A stretch of 64,000 bases of DNA from Halogeometricum rufum (lineage in GTDB: Archaea > Halobacteriota > Halobacteria > Halobacteriales > Haloferacaceae). The stretch's first letter is position 1, and each line of letters begins with the position of its first letter. The notes under the pieces were generated by a model. That model was not told the origin of the DNA, did no database searches, and worked only from the letters and a program-made list of their open reading frames with translations. Location of the stretch: the NCBI RefSeq assembly GCF_900112175.1, contig NZ_FOYT01000001.1, positions 1,240,001-1,304,000 on the forward strand, given 5' to 3'. This document shows, piece by piece, positions 50,033 through 59,054 of this stretch. The translations under genes were made by a program, and so were the position numbers.

Positions 50033-50698
50033 ATGAGCGTCGCAGACTCCCTCCGCGTCGCGTTCGACCGCGACGTCCTCTACGCCGGCCTCCTGGCGAA
50101 CACGCTGGGCTTCCTCGCCCTCGTGTACGTCTTCGTGGCCGACCTCACGGTCACGCAACCCCGCTACGCCTTCTACGGCCTGCTGTGGATAGCCGTCGCC
50201 GTCGCCGCACTCTGGAAGACGAAGCCCGCGCCGACGGACGCGTCGACGCGCCGTCGCGCACTCGCCGTCGCCGTCGGCTACGCCGTCGCCCTCGCTCTCG
50301 CGGGCGGTATCGTCGTCTCGACGATGCCCACGAGTCCCGACTGGAGCGCGCGCGTCGCAACCCTCGCGCCCGGATGGGGTCCCGCGCCCGTCTTCACGAC
50401 GCCGCTGTTCGCGGTGGTGCTGATGCCGGCGCGCGTCGTCGGCTACCTCGCCCTCGCGTACCTCGTCTACGCGACGGTCATCGACGCCGCCGGCTCGGCC
50501 GTCTCCGGCGTCCTCGGCCTGCTCTCCTGCGTCTCCTGTTCGTGGCCCATCCTCGCGTCGCTGCTCACGGGCCTGTTCGGGAGCAGTTCCGCGCTCGTCG
50601 CCGCGACGTTCGACTTCTCCTACGACGTCTCGACGCTCGTCTTCGTCGTCACCGTCGCCCTCCTCTACTGGCGGCCGTTCGGCTTCGGCGGCGACTGA
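50033..50698 (+). CDS. Six- to seven-helix membrane protein linked to ctaB
   Basis: A 221-residue integral membrane protein starting 6 bp after ctaB, so cotranscribed. Six or seven hydrophobic segments span nearly the whole length. A CVSC motif sits in a helix (GLLSCVSCSWPILAS, about residues 160-174), followed by small residues. The placement after heme O synthase and the Cys pair suggest a helper for copper or heme insertion into the oxidase; this is inference only. I do not recognise a named family with confidence. Confidence 0.7.
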   Translation: MSVADSLRVAFDRDVLYAGLLANTLGFLALVYVFVADLTVTQPRYAFYGLLWIAVAVAALWKTKPAPTDASTRRRALAVAVGYAVALALAGGIVVSTMPTSPDWSARVATLAPGWGPAPVFTTPLFAVVLMPARVVGYLALAYLVYATVIDAAGSAVSGVLGLLSCVSCSWPILASLLTGLFGSSSALVAATFDFSYDVSTLVFVVTVALLYWRPFGFGGD

Positions 50699-50805
50699 CC
50701 CGCTCTGCGTCCGCCGACGCCCGACCCGCCTCCGCTACCGACCTGCCCCGCCTCCGCTACCGGCAGACGTTCACGCTTAACTTCTCGGCGAGCGGACTGT
50801 CGGGT

Positions 50806-51036
50806 ATGACAGACGTCGAGATAGAGTACTGCGTCCCGTGCGGCTTCCTCGACAGGGCCGAATCGATTCAGCACGCCGTCCTCCAGCAGTTCGGCGAACG
50901 CGTCGACCGGGTGTCGCTGGTGACGGGCGACCACGGCGTCCTCACCGTCGCGGTGGACGGCGAACTCGTCTGGGACAAGGAGGAAGACGACTACGACGTG
51001 GACGAGATAACCCGGCGCGTCCGCGCGGCGCTCTGA
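50806..51036 (+). CDS. Rdx-family (SelT/SelW/SelH) redox protein
   Basis: A 76-residue thioredoxin-fold protein. The redox site is Cys9-Val-Pro-Cys12 (IEYCVPCGF), the position of the CxxU of selenoprotein W. The rest fits the family (LTVAVDGELVWDKEEDDY, then EITRRVRAAL). It probably acts as a small thiol-redox partner. It lies 3 bp before the next gene's start, so the two are likely one unit. Confidence 0.88.
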   Translation: MTDVEIEYCVPCGFLDRAESIQHAVLQQFGERVDRVSLVTGDHGVLTVAVDGELVWDKEEDDYDVDEITRRVRAAL

Positions 51037-51039
51037 ACG

Positions 51040-51456
51040 GTGCAGTCGGGTGAACACGCCGCCGTCGGCGCGGCCGTCTCAGTCGCGGCGGCGTTCGTCC
51101 TCTTCCCCGGCGCGCCGGTGACGACGCTCGCCGCCCTCGTCGCCGCCGGCGTCGCGGTGAGCGTCTTCGTCGACTTGGACCACTTCGTCATCGCCCGCGG
51201 GATGGCGGGCGACTGGCACCACCTCGAACGGGCGGTGACGAACCCGCGAGTGGGACTCCTCGAACAGGAGCGGGTGTTCGCCGATATAGACGAGGCGGCC
51301 CTCGTCCACCGCAGACTGCTCAGCCACCACCTCATCGCCGGCGCTCTCACGCTCGCACTCGCCCTCGCGGGCCGCGGGTCGCTGGCCGTCTTCGCCGCCG
51401 TCGTCCTCTACGCCCACGTCCTCTGCGACTACCTCAGAGACCTCGAGTACGCCTGA
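51040..51456 (+). CDS. Four-helix membrane protein with His-rich motifs
   Basis: A 138-residue protein with four hydrophobic segments (about 9-24, 28-46, 97-113 and 117-131). Histidines and acids fall next to them: GEHAAVG near residue 5, SVFVDLDHFVIARG (40-53), GDWHHLERA, LVHRRLLSHHL (87-97) and YAHVLCDYL. The pattern recalls the metal-dependent hydrolase-like YdjM family (H..H..D in membrane helices), though I am not certain. The start is GTG, 3 bp after the Rdx gene stop. Confidence 0.65.
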   Translation: MQSGEHAAVGAAVSVAAAFVLFPGAPVTTLAALVAAGVAVSVFVDLDHFVIARGMAGDWHHLERAVTNPRVGLLEQERVFADIDEAALVHRRLLSHHLIAGALTLALALAGRGSLAVFAAVVLYAHVLCDYLRDLEYA

Positions 51457-51498
51457 GTCGGCCGCTGCGCGGTCCCGGTCGGGAGTCGGGCGAGTCGC

Positions 51499-52518
51499 TC
51501 AGTGCCAGAGCTTCCCGTCCTCGTCGTAGCGGGCGTCCATGATGCGCTCCCACTGGTCGTCCGAGAGGTCCACGTCCGCCGCGCCGACGTTCTCGTCCAG
51601 TTGGTCCTCGGTCCGCGCGCCGACGATGGGAATCACCGTCGCGTCGGGGTAGTCCATCAGCCACCGGAGGGCCACCTGCGCGGGCGAGGCGTCCACCTCG
51701 TCGGCGACGCTCCGGACGGCGTCGAGCACCTTCCACCCGCGTTCGGAGAGGTAGAACCGGTCGAACCGCTCGTCGAACGACCCGCGGGAACCGTCCGGCG
51801 CGACGACCTGTTCGGGGTCGTCGGGGTCGGCGCGTTCGTACTTCCCGGTGAGGAACCCGCCCGCCAGCGGCGAGTACGGGCAGACCGCGAGTTCCTGGTC
51901 GCCGCAGACGTCGAGGTAGTCCTTCACGTCCTCGTAGTAGCCCGCGTGGAACAGCGGTTGCGTCACCTCGAAGCGCTCCCAGTCGTGCAGGTCGGACTTC
52001 CACAGCGCCTTCGTCAGTTGCCACGACGCCATCGTCGAGGCGCCGAGGTAGTTCACCGTCCCCTCCTCGACCAGTCGGTTCAGCGTCGAGAGCGTCTCCT
52101 CGATCGGCGTCTCCTCGTCCCAGCGGTGGATGTAGTAGAGGTCGAGGTAGTCCGTCCCCAGTCGGTCCAGCGTCCCCGTTATCTGGTCGCGGATGTGCGT
52201 CCGCGAGAGGCCCGACCCGTTCGGGTTGTCCGGGTCGAAGCCGAAGTACACCTTCGAGGCGAGTACGTACTCCTTCCGGTCGCGTTGTGCCAACCAGTCG
52301 CCGATCCACGACTCCGAGCGACCGTTGGGGTTGCCGTAGACGTTCGCGGTGTCGATGAAGTTGCCGCCGCGGTCCGCGAACGCGTCGAGGAGGGCGTGGG
52401 CGTCCTTCTTCGACGTCTCCAACACGCCGCCCGTCTCGCGGCCGAACCGCCACGTCCCGAAACAGAGTTCGGACACTTTCGTCCCTGTGCTGCCGAGTCG
52501 GCGGTAGTCGAGACTCAT
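51499..52518 (-). CDS. Aldo/keto reductase
   Basis: A 339-residue NADPH-dependent reductase with the AKR TIM barrel. The catalytic Asp/Tyr pair is in FIDTANVYGNPNGRSE (about residues 58-73), and His in DLYYIHRWDE. The end YPDATVIPIVGARTEDQLDEN is the cofactor-binding segment. It belongs to the AKR11/12-type group; substrate unknown. The ATG at 52518 (MSLDYRRLGSTGTKVSELC-type opening) is preferred to an upstream start. Confidence 0.92.
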   Translation of the reverse strand: MSLDYRRLGSTGTKVSELCFGTWRFGRETGGVLETSKKDAHALLDAFADRGGNFIDTANVYGNPNGRSESWIGDWLAQRDRKEYVLASKVYFGFDPDNPNGSGLSRTHIRDQITGTLDRLGTDYLDLYYIHRWDEETPIEETLSTLNRLVEEGTVNYLGASTMASWQLTKALWKSDLHDWERFEVTQPLFHAGYYEDVKDYLDVCGDQELAVCPYSPLAGGFLTGKYERADPDDPEQVVAPDGSRGSFDERFDRFYLSERGWKVLDAVRSVADEVDASPAQVALRWLMDYPDATVIPIVGARTEDQLDENVGAADVDLSDDQWERIMDARYDEDGKLWH

Positions 52519-52627
52519 GCGGGAACCGACGACCGCGGGGTGCAAAAGTGTGCGACTTGCCGGCATGCGCGTTCGGTTTCGGCCGCTGTCGGTGCGCTTA
52601 TGCCCGCCAAACCGCTCCGTCGGCAGT

Positions 52628-53632
52628 ATGTCGAAACTCTCGGTCGCCGCCGTCGGACTCGGCGACCTGGGCCGGTTGGAGTGTCACGTCGTCGATTCGA
52701 TAGACGGCGTCGAACTCGTCGGGGGCGCGGACCCCTCGCCGGACGCGCGCGACGCCTTCGAACACGAACTCGGTCGCCCCGCGTTCGACTCGCACGAGGA
52801 ACTGCTCGACGCGGTGGACGCCGACGCCGCCGTCGTCTCCTCGCCGCACGCGTTCCACTACGACCACGCCGTCGCGTGTCTGGACCGCGGTATCCACGTC
52901 CACCTCGAGAAGCCGATGGTGACGGACCTCGCCGACGCGCGGGCGCTGATTCGGCAGGCGCGGCGCGAGGGACTCGTCCTCGCGGTCGGATACCAGCGAC
53001 ACTTCGACCGCCGATTTCGGGAGATGCGCCGCCTGATAGACGACGGGCGCATCGGCGACCCGCACATGGTGACGTGCCACCTCGAACAGAACTGGGTCGA
53101 CTGGAATCGGGACCGCTGGCGCGGCGACCCCGCGCTCTCCGGCGGCGGGCAACTGTACGACTCCGGGTCGCACCTCCTCGACGTGCTCTGCTGGACGACG
53201 CGGGCCGCGCCCGTGGACGTGGCCGCGACGATGGACTACCGCGACGCCGACGTGGACGTGAACGCCGCCCTCGCGGTCACCCTCGACCGGAACGGCGACC
53301 GACTCCTCGCCAGCGTCGGCGTCTCCGGCGACGGCCCCAGCGGTCCGGCCCCCGGCGAGGCACTGCAGATTCTCGGCACCGAGGGGTCGCTCTCCTTCGA
53401 CGGCGAGACGGTCCGCGTCGTCGAGGCGGGGACGACGTACGAGGCGACGCCGCCGGAACCGGGGTTCGAGGAACTGACCGAGCGGAAACTGGAGAACTTC
53501 GTCGCCGCCGTCCGCGGGGAGGAAGACCTGGAGATTCCGGCGACGGACGCGCTGAACGTGACCGCGCTGACGGAGGCGGCCTACGAGTCCGCCGAGTCGG
53601 GCCGCCGCGTCGCCGTCGACACTGACGTCTAG
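52628..53632 (+). CDS. Gfo/Idh/MocA family oxidoreductase
   Basis: A 334-residue NAD(P)-dependent sugar or inositol dehydrogenase-like protein. The Rossmann loop is VAAVGLGDLGRLECHV (residues 6-21), the hallmark EKP follows HVHLEKPM near residue 95, and the catalytic region is GGGQLYDSGSHLLDVL with the Asp/His pair. It probably oxidises a sugar or its derivative. The ATG at 52628 gives the correct Rossmann start; the longer frame contains promoter DNA. It converges on the PQQ-type dehydrogenase gene (4-bp overlap of 3' ends). Confidence 0.9.
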   Translation: MSKLSVAAVGLGDLGRLECHVVDSIDGVELVGGADPSPDARDAFEHELGRPAFDSHEELLDAVDADAAVVSSPHAFHYDHAVACLDRGIHVHLEKPMVTDLADARALIRQARREGLVLAVGYQRHFDRRFREMRRLIDDGRIGDPHMVTCHLEQNWVDWNRDRWRGDPALSGGGQLYDSGSHLLDVLCWTTRAAPVDVAATMDYRDADVDVNAALAVTLDRNGDRLLASVGVSGDGPSGPAPGEALQILGTEGSLSFDGETVRVVEAGTTYEATPPEPGFEELTERKLENFVAAVRGEEDLEIPATDALNVTALTEAAYESAESGRRVAVDTDV

Positions 53633-55089
53633 GGGGCGACCAGTCGGAACAGTTCGCCCGTCCGGCCGCCGACTCGCTGCGAGTCGCTCGTGAGGAGGTA
53701 CAGGCCCTCCGTGTCGCGGCCGAACGCCGTCACGAACGACCCCGGCGCGGTGTCGCCCGCGACGGGTATCTCGGCGACGGGCCACGGCGTCGTCTCCGAG
53801 GCGGGGTCGGCGGCGAACAGGCGGCCCTCGGCCCGCCAGTCGGCGAAGAGGTACGCGCCCTCCAGTCCGCGGAGCGACCCGTCGCGGACGACGTAGCCGC
53901 CGATGACGGCGATGCCGGAGACGCCGTCGCCCGAGTGCGGGTACTCGACGACCGGGTCCACGAGCGGGTCGCCGTCGGGCGTCGTCGTCGGGCAGTCGCC
54001 CGCGCCGAAGCAGTGCGTCGCCTCGCGGACGTTCCAGCCGTAGTTGCCCCCTCGCTCGACGAGATTCACCTCCTCGTACTCGTTCTGTCCCACGTCGGCG
54101 ACGTAGAGGTCCCAGTCGGCCGCGTCGCTCTCGTCGCTCCCGTCGCTCCCGTCGGTGCCCACGTCGAAGGAGAACCGCCACGGGTTGCGGAGGCCCCACG
54201 CGTACTGTTCGTCCAGTCCGTCGGACCCGACCAGCGGGTTGTCGTCGGGTATCCCGTACGGCCGGTCCTCGCCCTCGGCGTCGACGTCGATGCGGAGGAT
54301 GCTCCCCAGCAGGTTCTCCGTCACGTCCTGCCCGTTGCCGCCCGCGACGGGGTCGTACCAGTCCGCGACGTGGCCCGTGCCCCTGTCGCCGCCGCCCCCG
54401 CCGTCGCCGGTGGCGACGTAGAGGTAGCCGTCCGGGCCGAAGCCGAGGGCGCCGGCGTTGTGGTTCGACTGCGGTTGGGGCAGTTCCAAGAGCGTCCGCT
54501 CTCCGTCGGGAGTCGCCGTCTCGGCCCCGGGGTCCACCGTGAACTCCGAGAGGACGAACGTGTGGCTGTAGTTGCTCGGCGTCCCCGCTCGACGGGGTGC
54601 GCTGTACCGGACGAACAGCCGACCGTTCTCGGCGAACTCGGGGTGCGGGGCGACGCCCAGCAGACCCTGCTCGGAGTAGCCGCCGACGTCGACGATGCGA
54701 CCCCGGAGGTCGAGGTACGGCGCTTCGCGCCGGCCGTCGGCCGTCACCTCGTAGACGACGCCGGGTTGGTCGACGACGAACCGCCGGCCGGTGTCCGCGG
54801 GGGCGAAGTAGTCCACCGGCGAGACGAACCCCGAGGCGAGGGGTTCGACGGCGACGCTGGCGTCCGCGAGGGCGGTTCCATCGCCGTCGTCGTCGCTCCC
54901 GGAACTAGTTCGCTCTCCGCCGCCGGCCGAATCTGACGCGGACGTTCCGCCCGCGCCGTCGCCCGTGGGCGCGGAACTGCACCCGGCGACGCCGGCGAGG
55001 GCGGTTGCGAACCCGGCCGCGAGGACGCGACGGCGGGACAGCGAGACACGGCGCCGCGAAGACTGACCGCGGCGGGGCGGTGGGGACAT
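53629..55089 (-). CDS. Tat-exported PQQ-dependent sugar dehydrogenase-like lipoprotein
   Basis: A 486-residue secreted protein. The N-terminus is a Tat lipoprotein signal (LSRRRVLAAGFATALAG, lipobox AGCSS near residue 37). An Asp/Ser/Gly linker precedes a six-bladed beta-propeller of the glucose/sorbosone (YliI-type aldose) dehydrogenase family: EQGLLGVAPHP, NHNAGALGFGPDG, TGDGGGGGD, GLRNPWRFSFD and VGQNEYEEVNLVERGGNYGW. It should oxidise aldoses outside the cell if PQQ is available. The ATG at 55089 is the one that gives the signal peptide. Confidence 0.9.
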   Translation of the reverse strand: MSPPPRRGQSSRRRVSLSRRRVLAAGFATALAGVAGCSSAPTGDGAGGTSASDSAGGGERTSSGSDDDGDGTALADASVAVEPLASGFVSPVDYFAPADTGRRFVVDQPGVVYEVTADGRREAPYLDLRGRIVDVGGYSEQGLLGVAPHPEFAENGRLFVRYSAPRRAGTPSNYSHTFVLSEFTVDPGAETATPDGERTLLELPQPQSNHNAGALGFGPDGYLYVATGDGGGGGDRGTGHVADWYDPVAGGNGQDVTENLLGSILRIDVDAEGEDRPYGIPDDNPLVGSDGLDEQYAWGLRNPWRFSFDVGTDGSDGSDESDAADWDLYVADVGQNEYEEVNLVERGGNYGWNVREATHCFGAGDCPTTTPDGDPLVDPVVEYPHSGDGVSGIAVIGGYVVRDGSLRGLEGAYLFADWRAEGRLFAADPASETTPWPVAEIPVAGDTAPGSFVTAFGRDTEGLYLLTSDSQRVGGRTGELFRLVAP

Positions 55090-55221
55090 ACCTGTCCCAC
55101 GGGAGGCGGCGGGAATAAGCGTTGTCTCGGTGTATGTAGTCTGACAGTTCCGGCAGGGTGTCGCGTCGAATCCCGCGGCGGAATCCGAATCCTTACCACC
55201 GGACGGCGACCAATCCCGCGT

Positions 55222-56229
55222 ATGGACGAGGTACTCGTCGCCGCCGACGTGCGGAAGTCGTACGGCGACAGAGACGCCCTCGCCGGCGTCTCGCTCTCGG
55301 TCGCCGAGGGGGAGGTGTTCGGCCTCATCGGTCCCAACGGCGCGGGGAAGACCACGCTGGTCCGCGCGCTCACCGGGACGACGGCCGTCGAGGGCGACGT
55401 GAGCGTCCTCGGAACGCCGCCGACGAGCGTCGAACGCTCCCGCATCGGACTCCTGCCGCAGTCGTTCTCGCCCGCCTCGCGCCTCACCGCCCGCGAACTC
55501 GTCGCCTACTACGCGGGCCTGTACGACGAGGCGCGCGACACCGACTCGGTGCTCGCGGACGTGGGACTGACGGGCGACGACGCCGACACCTGGTACGAGG
55601 ACCTCTCGGGCGGCCAGCAGCGACGCGCCTGCGTCGCCGCCGCCCTCGTGAACGACCCCGACGTGCTCTTCTTGGACGAACCGACCACCGGCATCGACCC
55701 CGCGGGCCGCCGGTCGCTGTGGACTCTCCTCGACGGCCTCGCCGCGGGCGGGACGACGGTGTTCCTGACGAGTCACTCGATGGCCGAAGTCGAACGCCTC
55801 GCGGACCGCGTCGGTCTGCTGAACGCCGGGGAACTCGTCGCCGTCGGGTCGCCCGGCGAACTCGTCGCCGAGTACGGCGGCGCGAGCAGACTCGAGGTGG
55901 AGACGGACGCCACGCCCGACTCGCTCCCGGACATCGTCCGCCGCCAGTATCGCCTCGCCGCGCGCGACGGGCGACTCGTCTTCGAGGGCCTCGCCCCGCG
56001 CGACATCGGCGACGCGGTGCGGGAACTGGAGTCCGCCGGCGTCGAGTACGACGCGCTGACGTGGACGCAACCCGACCTCGAAGACGTCTACCTCTCGCTG
56101 ACGGGCGAGTCGTTCGAGGACGGCCCGGCCGTCGCGGACGCGCCGATGGCCGACGGCGGGTCCGCCGACAGCGACGGACGCGGTGAGAACGGTCGTGACC
56201 GCGGACGCGGCCGAGGGGGCGACAGATGA
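55222..56229 (+). CDS. ABC transporter ATP-binding protein
   Basis: A 335-residue ATPase of the ABC-2 exporter type. Walker A is GPNGAGKTT (about residues 38-46), the signature LSGGQQRR (about 131-138), and Walker B VLFLDEPTTGIDP. The C-terminal 100 residues carry the extra domain of DrrA/CcmA-like exporters and an acidic/Arg tail. It overlaps the permease gene by ATGA. The pair probably exports a lipophilic compound or drug; the substrate is unknown. Confidence 0.93.
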   Translation: MDEVLVAADVRKSYGDRDALAGVSLSVAEGEVFGLIGPNGAGKTTLVRALTGTTAVEGDVSVLGTPPTSVERSRIGLLPQSFSPASRLTARELVAYYAGLYDEARDTDSVLADVGLTGDDADTWYEDLSGGQQRRACVAAALVNDPDVLFLDEPTTGIDPAGRRSLWTLLDGLAAGGTTVFLTSHSMAEVERLADRVGLLNAGELVAVGSPGELVAEYGGASRLEVETDATPDSLPDIVRRQYRLAARDGRLVFEGLAPRDIGDAVRELESAGVEYDALTWTQPDLEDVYLSLTGESFEDGPAVADAPMADGGSADSDGRGENGRDRGRGRGGDR

Positions 56230-56984
56230 GTTCGCTCGGCCGCGTCCGCGCGGAGTTCGTCGCCTCGTGGCACTCGTTCCTCCGCCGCCGGACGGCGGTG
56301 TTCTTCACGTTCTTCTTCCCGGTCATCATCGTCCTCATCTTCGGGGCACTCGTGCAGACGCAACCGACCGGTGGCGGTCTGTTCGCCGAACCGCCGGCGT
56401 ACTACGTGCCGGGCTACCTCGCCGTCGTCGTCCTCTTCACGCCCCTCTCCCGCGTCGGGTCGACCATCGCTCGCCACCGCGAGGGCAACCGGTTCGAGAA
56501 ACTGGCGACGACGCCGCTCTCGCGTCCCGAGTGGCTGCTCGCGCAGACGCTCGTGAACGTCGTCGTCATCGGACTCGCCGCCCTGCTCCTGTTCGCCCTC
56601 ACGGTCCTCGTGACGGGGGTGTCGCTCCCGACGAACGCGGCGGCGGCGCTCGTCGTCCCGCTGTTCGTCGCCCTCGGCGTCACGCTGTTCTGCGGCCTCG
56701 GGGCGATTCTCGGCCGCGTCGCGGACTCGCAGGACGGCGTCATCGCGGCGTCGAACGCCGTCGCCCTGCCCCTCCTGTTCCTCTCGGAGACGTTCGTCAC
56801 GCCGGACCTCCTGCCGGCGTGGTTCCGCCCCGCGATAGACTTCTCGCCGCTGACGTACTTCGCGCGCGGCGTCCGCGCGGTGACGACGGGGACGGGCGAC
56901 CCGTGGACGAATCTCGCCGTGCTGGCGGTGCTCGCGGCCGCGTTCTTCGCCGTCGGCGCCGCGTCCATCCCGCGGACGGACTGA
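56226..56984 (+). CDS. ABC-2 type transporter permease
   Basis: A 252-residue membrane protein with six hydrophobic segments, partner of the ATPase it overlaps. The ABC-2 signature region is LPLLFLSETFVTPDLLPAW (about 179-197), followed by DFSPLTYFARGVRAV. It works as a dimer with two ATPases. The ATG at 56226 lies within the ATPase stop region, so translation is coupled. Confidence 0.92.
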   Translation: MSSLGRVRAEFVASWHSFLRRRTAVFFTFFFPVIIVLIFGALVQTQPTGGGLFAEPPAYYVPGYLAVVVLFTPLSRVGSTIARHREGNRFEKLATTPLSRPEWLLAQTLVNVVVIGLAALLLFALTVLVTGVSLPTNAAAALVVPLFVALGVTLFCGLGAILGRVADSQDGVIAASNAVALPLLFLSETFVTPDLLPAWFRPAIDFSPLTYFARGVRAVTTGTGDPWTNLAVLAVLAAAFFAVGAASIPRTD

Positions 56985-56988
56985 CTCT

Positions 56989-57029
56989 CGGCGTCACGCG
57001 TCGCGTCTTTCGGCGTCACGCGTCGCGTC
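56989..57029 (+). repeat. 19-bp tandem direct repeat
   Basis: CGGCGTCACGCGTCGCGTC occurs at 56989-57007 and again at 57011-57029, 22 bp apart, just after the permease stop. Position and GC richness make a protein-binding role possible but unproven; it may be slippage-derived. Confidence 0.6.
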
Positions 57030-57124
57030 GCTCCCTCGTGAACACGAACGACGGGAGCGGTACGACTAGGTCGTCGGCCGCCGTCAGAGCGTCGGGCGAA
57101 CCGTTCGTGCTGTGACCGCGCGGC

Positions 57125-58168
57125 TTACCGAATCGGCACGTCCGTCCCGCCGCCGCGGCGACGACGGGTGCGGCCGCGACGCGGCCGTTCGACCGCGGGG
57201 CGTTCGTCGAGGACGATGGTCACCGTCGCGGGTTCCCCGTCGCGAATCACGTCCACGGCGACGGGTTCGCCGGGGCGCGTCTCGGTGATGAGGTACCGCA
57301 TCAGTTCCTCGTGCGACCGGAGTTCGCCGCCCGCGATGCCGACGATGACGTCGCCGCCGACGGGGACGCGTTGGCCCCGGACCGTCTTCGTCCCGTCTGC
57401 GCCGCGGAGGCCGTCGCCCGGACGCGGTCCCTCGGGCGCCTCGACGACGAGGACGCCGCGCGGGTCGTCCAGTCCGTTCGCCTCGGCGACGGTGGGCGTC
57501 ACGTCCAGCGTCCGCGTCCGGAGGTACGAGTGGGGGTAGCGGCCGAGTGCGACCAGCGTCGGCACGACTCGTTCGACGATGGTCGGCGAGACGGCGAAGC
57601 CGATGTTGTCGCCCTGCCGGGCGCGGTTGACCCCGACCACCTCGTAGCGGTGCGCCGCGTCGCCGGCGTCGTCGTCGACGCGGAGGCCGACGAGCGGACC
57701 GCCGGAGTTGCCGGGGTTTATCGGCGCGTCCGTCTGCACCACGTCCGGGATGGCGAACCCGCCGGAGGTGGGCATCGACCGGTTCGCGCCCGAGACGATG
57801 CCGGCGGTGATGGACCCGTCGAGGCCGAGGGGATTGCCGAGGGCGGCGACGGGACGGCCGGGACGGGGGTTCTCGGGGGCGACGGTCAGCGGAACCGCCG
57901 AGTCGGGCATCTCCTCGACGGCGACGACGGCGAGGTCCGTATAGGCGTCCGTCCCGACCACGCGGCCGACGGCCCACGACCCGTCCGCGAAGCGGAGTTC
58001 GACGCGTTCGACGCCGTTCACCACGTGCTCGTTCGTCACGACGTGGCCCTCGTCGTAGACGAATCCGGACCCCGCGCCGACGCCCGGCGTCTCGCGGCCG
58101 ACGTACAGGGAGACGACGGAGGGAATCACGTCGCGGTACAACCGTTCGAAGTCTACGTCTGCGTGCAT
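57125..58168 (-). CDS. Intracellular HtrA/DegP-like serine protease with PDZ domain
   Basis: A 347-residue S1C protease. The triad is His48 (VTNEHVVNG), Asp78 (AYTDLAVV) and Ser155 (NPGNSGGPL). One PDZ domain (about 235-325) follows: GVLVVEAPEGPRPGDGLRG, then GDVIVGIAGGELRSHEELM. There is no signal peptide or membrane helix, so it is predicted to work in the cytosol, unlike bacterial DegP. The C-terminus is Arg-rich ([14 protein letters not shown]). It probably handles damaged proteins. The ATG at 58168 gives the family start. Confidence 0.9.
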   Translation of the reverse strand: MHADVDFERLYRDVIPSVVSLYVGRETPGVGAGSGFVYDEGHVVTNEHVVNGVERVELRFADGSWAVGRVVGTDAYTDLAVVAVEEMPDSAVPLTVAPENPRPGRPVAALGNPLGLDGSITAGIVSGANRSMPTSGGFAIPDVVQTDAPINPGNSGGPLVGLRVDDDAGDAAHRYEVVGVNRARQGDNIGFAVSPTIVERVVPTLVALGRYPHSYLRTRTLDVTPTVAEANGLDDPRGVLVVEAPEGPRPGDGLRGADGTKTVRGQRVPVGGDVIVGIAGGELRSHEELMRYLITETRPGEPVAVDVIRDGEPATVTIVLDERPAVERPRRGRTRRRRGGGTDVPIR

Positions 58169-58394
58169 GGTGTGCGACCCGTCCGGGTCACTTACCCGAA
58201 GTTAGGGACGGAGCTATTTCACCTCGTCGCGTGGTGTCACGCCACAGACGAGTCGCGGGACGGAGGGCGGGTGGGCCTCGCGTCGGCCGCGCGTCGAAGG
58301 CCGTGCCCGCCTCGCGTCGGAGGCATCTGCACGCCGCGCGTCGGTGCCCGTGTCGCGGGAGTTTATTAGCCGCCGCGGCGGAGTCGGAGACGAG
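58169..58394. other. Divergent gap with repeated CGCGTCGG motifs
   Basis: No gene seen. Between 58275 and 58350, CCTCGCGTCGG and GCGCGTCGG-type words recur four times in an alternating order. The gap serves the protease (minus) and aldolase (plus) genes. A TATA-like TTTATTAG (58361-58368) stands 27 nt before the kdgA ATG. Confidence 0.5.
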
Positions 58395-59051
58395 ATGGTC
58401 ACGCTCGACGCGAACGAGGACATGCAGCGACTGGTAGACAGCGGCGTCGTGGCGGTGATGCGCGGCGCGGACGCCGACACCATCATCGAGGTGGCGCAGG
58501 CGCTGAACGAGGGCGGCGTCACGGCGTACGAGATTACCGCGGACAACCCCGACGCGATGGAACTCATCAGCGAGGTGTCCGCGTCGTTCACCGACGAGGA
58601 GGCAATCGTCGGCGCGGGTACCGTCCTCGACAGCGAGACGGCCCGCGCGTCCATCATGAACGGCGCGGAGTTCGTCGTCGGGCCGAACTTCGACGAGGGC
58701 GTCGTGGAGACGTGCAACCGCTACGGAACGCTCGTCGCGCCGGGCATCCTCACGCCCACCGAAGCCGTGGACGCCTACGAGGCGGGCGCGGACATGGTGA
58801 AGGTGTTCCCGGCGTCGGTGATGGGGCCGAAGCACCTCGCCAGCATCAAGGGCCCCCTGCCGCAGATTCCGCTGATGCCCACCGGCGGCATCGACATCGA
58901 CAACGTCGCGGACTACGTCGAGGCCGGTGCCGTCGTCGTCGGCGCGGGGAGCGCCATCATGGACGGCGACGCCATCGCGGCGGGCGACTTCGAGTCCATC
59001 ACCGAGACGGCCCGCGAGTTCACGCGGGTCATCGAGGACGCCCGCGAGTAG
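58395..59051 (+). CDS. kdgA: KDPG aldolase (2-dehydro-3-deoxy-phosphogluconate aldolase)
   Basis: A 218-residue class I aldolase. Glu46 (TAYEITADNP) and the Schiff-base Lys136 (ADMVKVFPAS) are present, with MPTGGIDIDNVADY binding phosphate. It splits KDPG to pyruvate and glyceraldehyde-3-phosphate in the semi-phosphorylated Entner-Doudoroff route that halophiles use for glucose, and may also act on KHG. The ATG at 58395 is preceded by a good TATA box and gives a leaderless-type start; an upstream in-frame ATG at 58344 lies before the TATA and is rejected. Confidence 0.92.
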   Translation: MVTLDANEDMQRLVDSGVVAVMRGADADTIIEVAQALNEGGVTAYEITADNPDAMELISEVSASFTDEEAIVGAGTVLDSETARASIMNGAEFVVGPNFDEGVVETCNRYGTLVAPGILTPTEAVDAYEAGADMVKVFPASVMGPKHLASIKGPLPQIPLMPTGGIDIDNVADYVEAGAVVVGAGSAIMDGDAIAAGDFESITETAREFTRVIEDARE

Positions 59052-59054
59052 CGC

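Noticed and set aside
58344-58394. An upstream start for kdgA at 58344
   Set aside because: The TATA-like TTTATTAG at 58361-58368 lies downstream of that ATG, so the transcript most likely begins after it and the ATG at 58395 is used.
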